Shown here in pieces: positions 20,887 to 21,223 of a DNA stretch of 21,223 bases. Each line of letters starts with the position of its first letter. The first letter of the stretch is position 1. The position numbers and the translations under genes are program-made. The notes under the pieces are model-generated. The model did no database searches. It was given only the letters and a program-made list of their open reading frames with translations, and was not told the DNA's origin. Source of the stretch: a virus; the IMG/VR virus record IMGVR_UViG_3300006802_000718, positions 1 to 21,223 of that record. One strand, given 5' to 3'.

Positions 20887-21223
20887 ATGGCTAATAATGA
20901 AACCTATCAATATGATAGTTTTAATAGAGAACTCATCTTGGATTTAACTCTAGGTGCTTTCACTATATATACTATTACAAGTGATGAAACTAATTTCGAT
21001 TTTCCTTTAGTAAGAGAATATGTAAAACTCCCTTCTTTTTACAAACAAGCTGTAGCTGTTCAAATTTATTCTGGAAATGATTTAATTGTCGATGGATTGG
21101 GAGATCCGGTAACTTTTAATCAGTATATAGTAAAATCACGTACAACCGATGAAAGAAGAGAAAATTTTAAATTTGTAACTACTGGTGGTACAGTGTTTAG
21201 TTTATCTGAATATAGGGACTATA
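20887..21223 (+). CDS. Apparent continuation of the tail nozzle (cut by right edge)
   Basis: An ATG 1 nt after the previous stop opens a frame that stays open to the right edge (112 codons). It begins MANNETYQYDSFNRELILDLTLGAFTIYTI and continues LVREYVKLPSFYKQAVAVQIYSGNDLIVDG. In single-chain nozzle proteins, a strand pair of the type Y.YD..L.LDL.LGAF.. follows soon after the (V/L)YDE...R(W/L).Y segment that sits at about residue 480-495 of the preceding protein. The order suggests that one ancestral nozzle gene was split here. No strong ribosome site is seen, so expression may depend on re-initiation. Confidence 0.6.
   Translation, partial: MANNETYQYDSFNRELILDLTLGAFTIYTITSDETNFDFPLVREYVKLPSFYKQAVAVQIYSGNDLIVDGLGDPVTFNQYIVKSRTTDERRENFKFVTTGGTVFSLSEYRDY

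Noticed and set aside
1-21223. tRNA genes, integrase or attachment sites
   Set aside because: I saw no cloverleaf-like sequence with the conserved T-arm and no recombinase motif; a dedicated tRNA scan was not possible here.

Overview
The window reads as part of a strongly AT-rich, short-tailed (podovirus-type) tailed phage genome or prophage. The right two thirds carry, on the + strand, a terminase small subunit-like gene, a large terminase, portal, scaffold, HK97-type major capsid protein, decoration-like proteins, T7 gp11-like adaptors and a T7 gp12-like tail nozzle. No tail tube, sheath or tape-measure gene is seen. The endolysin has a signal-anchor-like N terminus, which points to a Gram-negative host. 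The host genus cannot be told from the sequence.

Layout. (1) 1-4858, minus strand: a tightly packed operon of small early-type genes. It includes two paralogous zinc-finger/TOPRIM primase-like proteins (one cut by the left edge), a possible sliding-clamp-like protein, a protein with 44 hexapeptide repeats, a decayed second copy of that protein, and several tiny proteins. Four gene families occur twice here in shuffled order. (2) 4859-5891: the divergent control region. It holds a near-consensus leftward promoter with an abutting 11-bp palindrome, further palindromes, two perfect direct DnaA boxes, an AT-rich stretch with four hairpins (three of one family), and a G-rich block framed by an inverted repeat. 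This looks like a replication origin plus regulatory switch. (3) 5892-8874, plus strand: terminase small subunit-like gene, three virion-associated small proteins, a small HNH protein, endolysin, holin and a basic mini-protein. (4) 8874-14604: terminase large subunit, portal, small protein, scaffold, major capsid and a decoration-like protein, closed by an intrinsic terminator. (5) 14650-21223: two further surface or decoration-like proteins, three tandem paralogous adaptors, a frame-broken mini-gene, a small protein, and a tail nozzle gene that seems to be split by a beta-rich C-terminal segment, its continuation running off the right edge.

The plus-strand genes are chained by TAATG, ATGA or short overlaps, suggesting one long, translationally coupled late operon. 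The clearest unusual points are the origin-like control region, the triple adaptor, the apparently split nozzle, and the shuffled duplication of early genes around primase and hexapeptide-repeat proteins. All family names come from reading motifs by eye; no database search was run.
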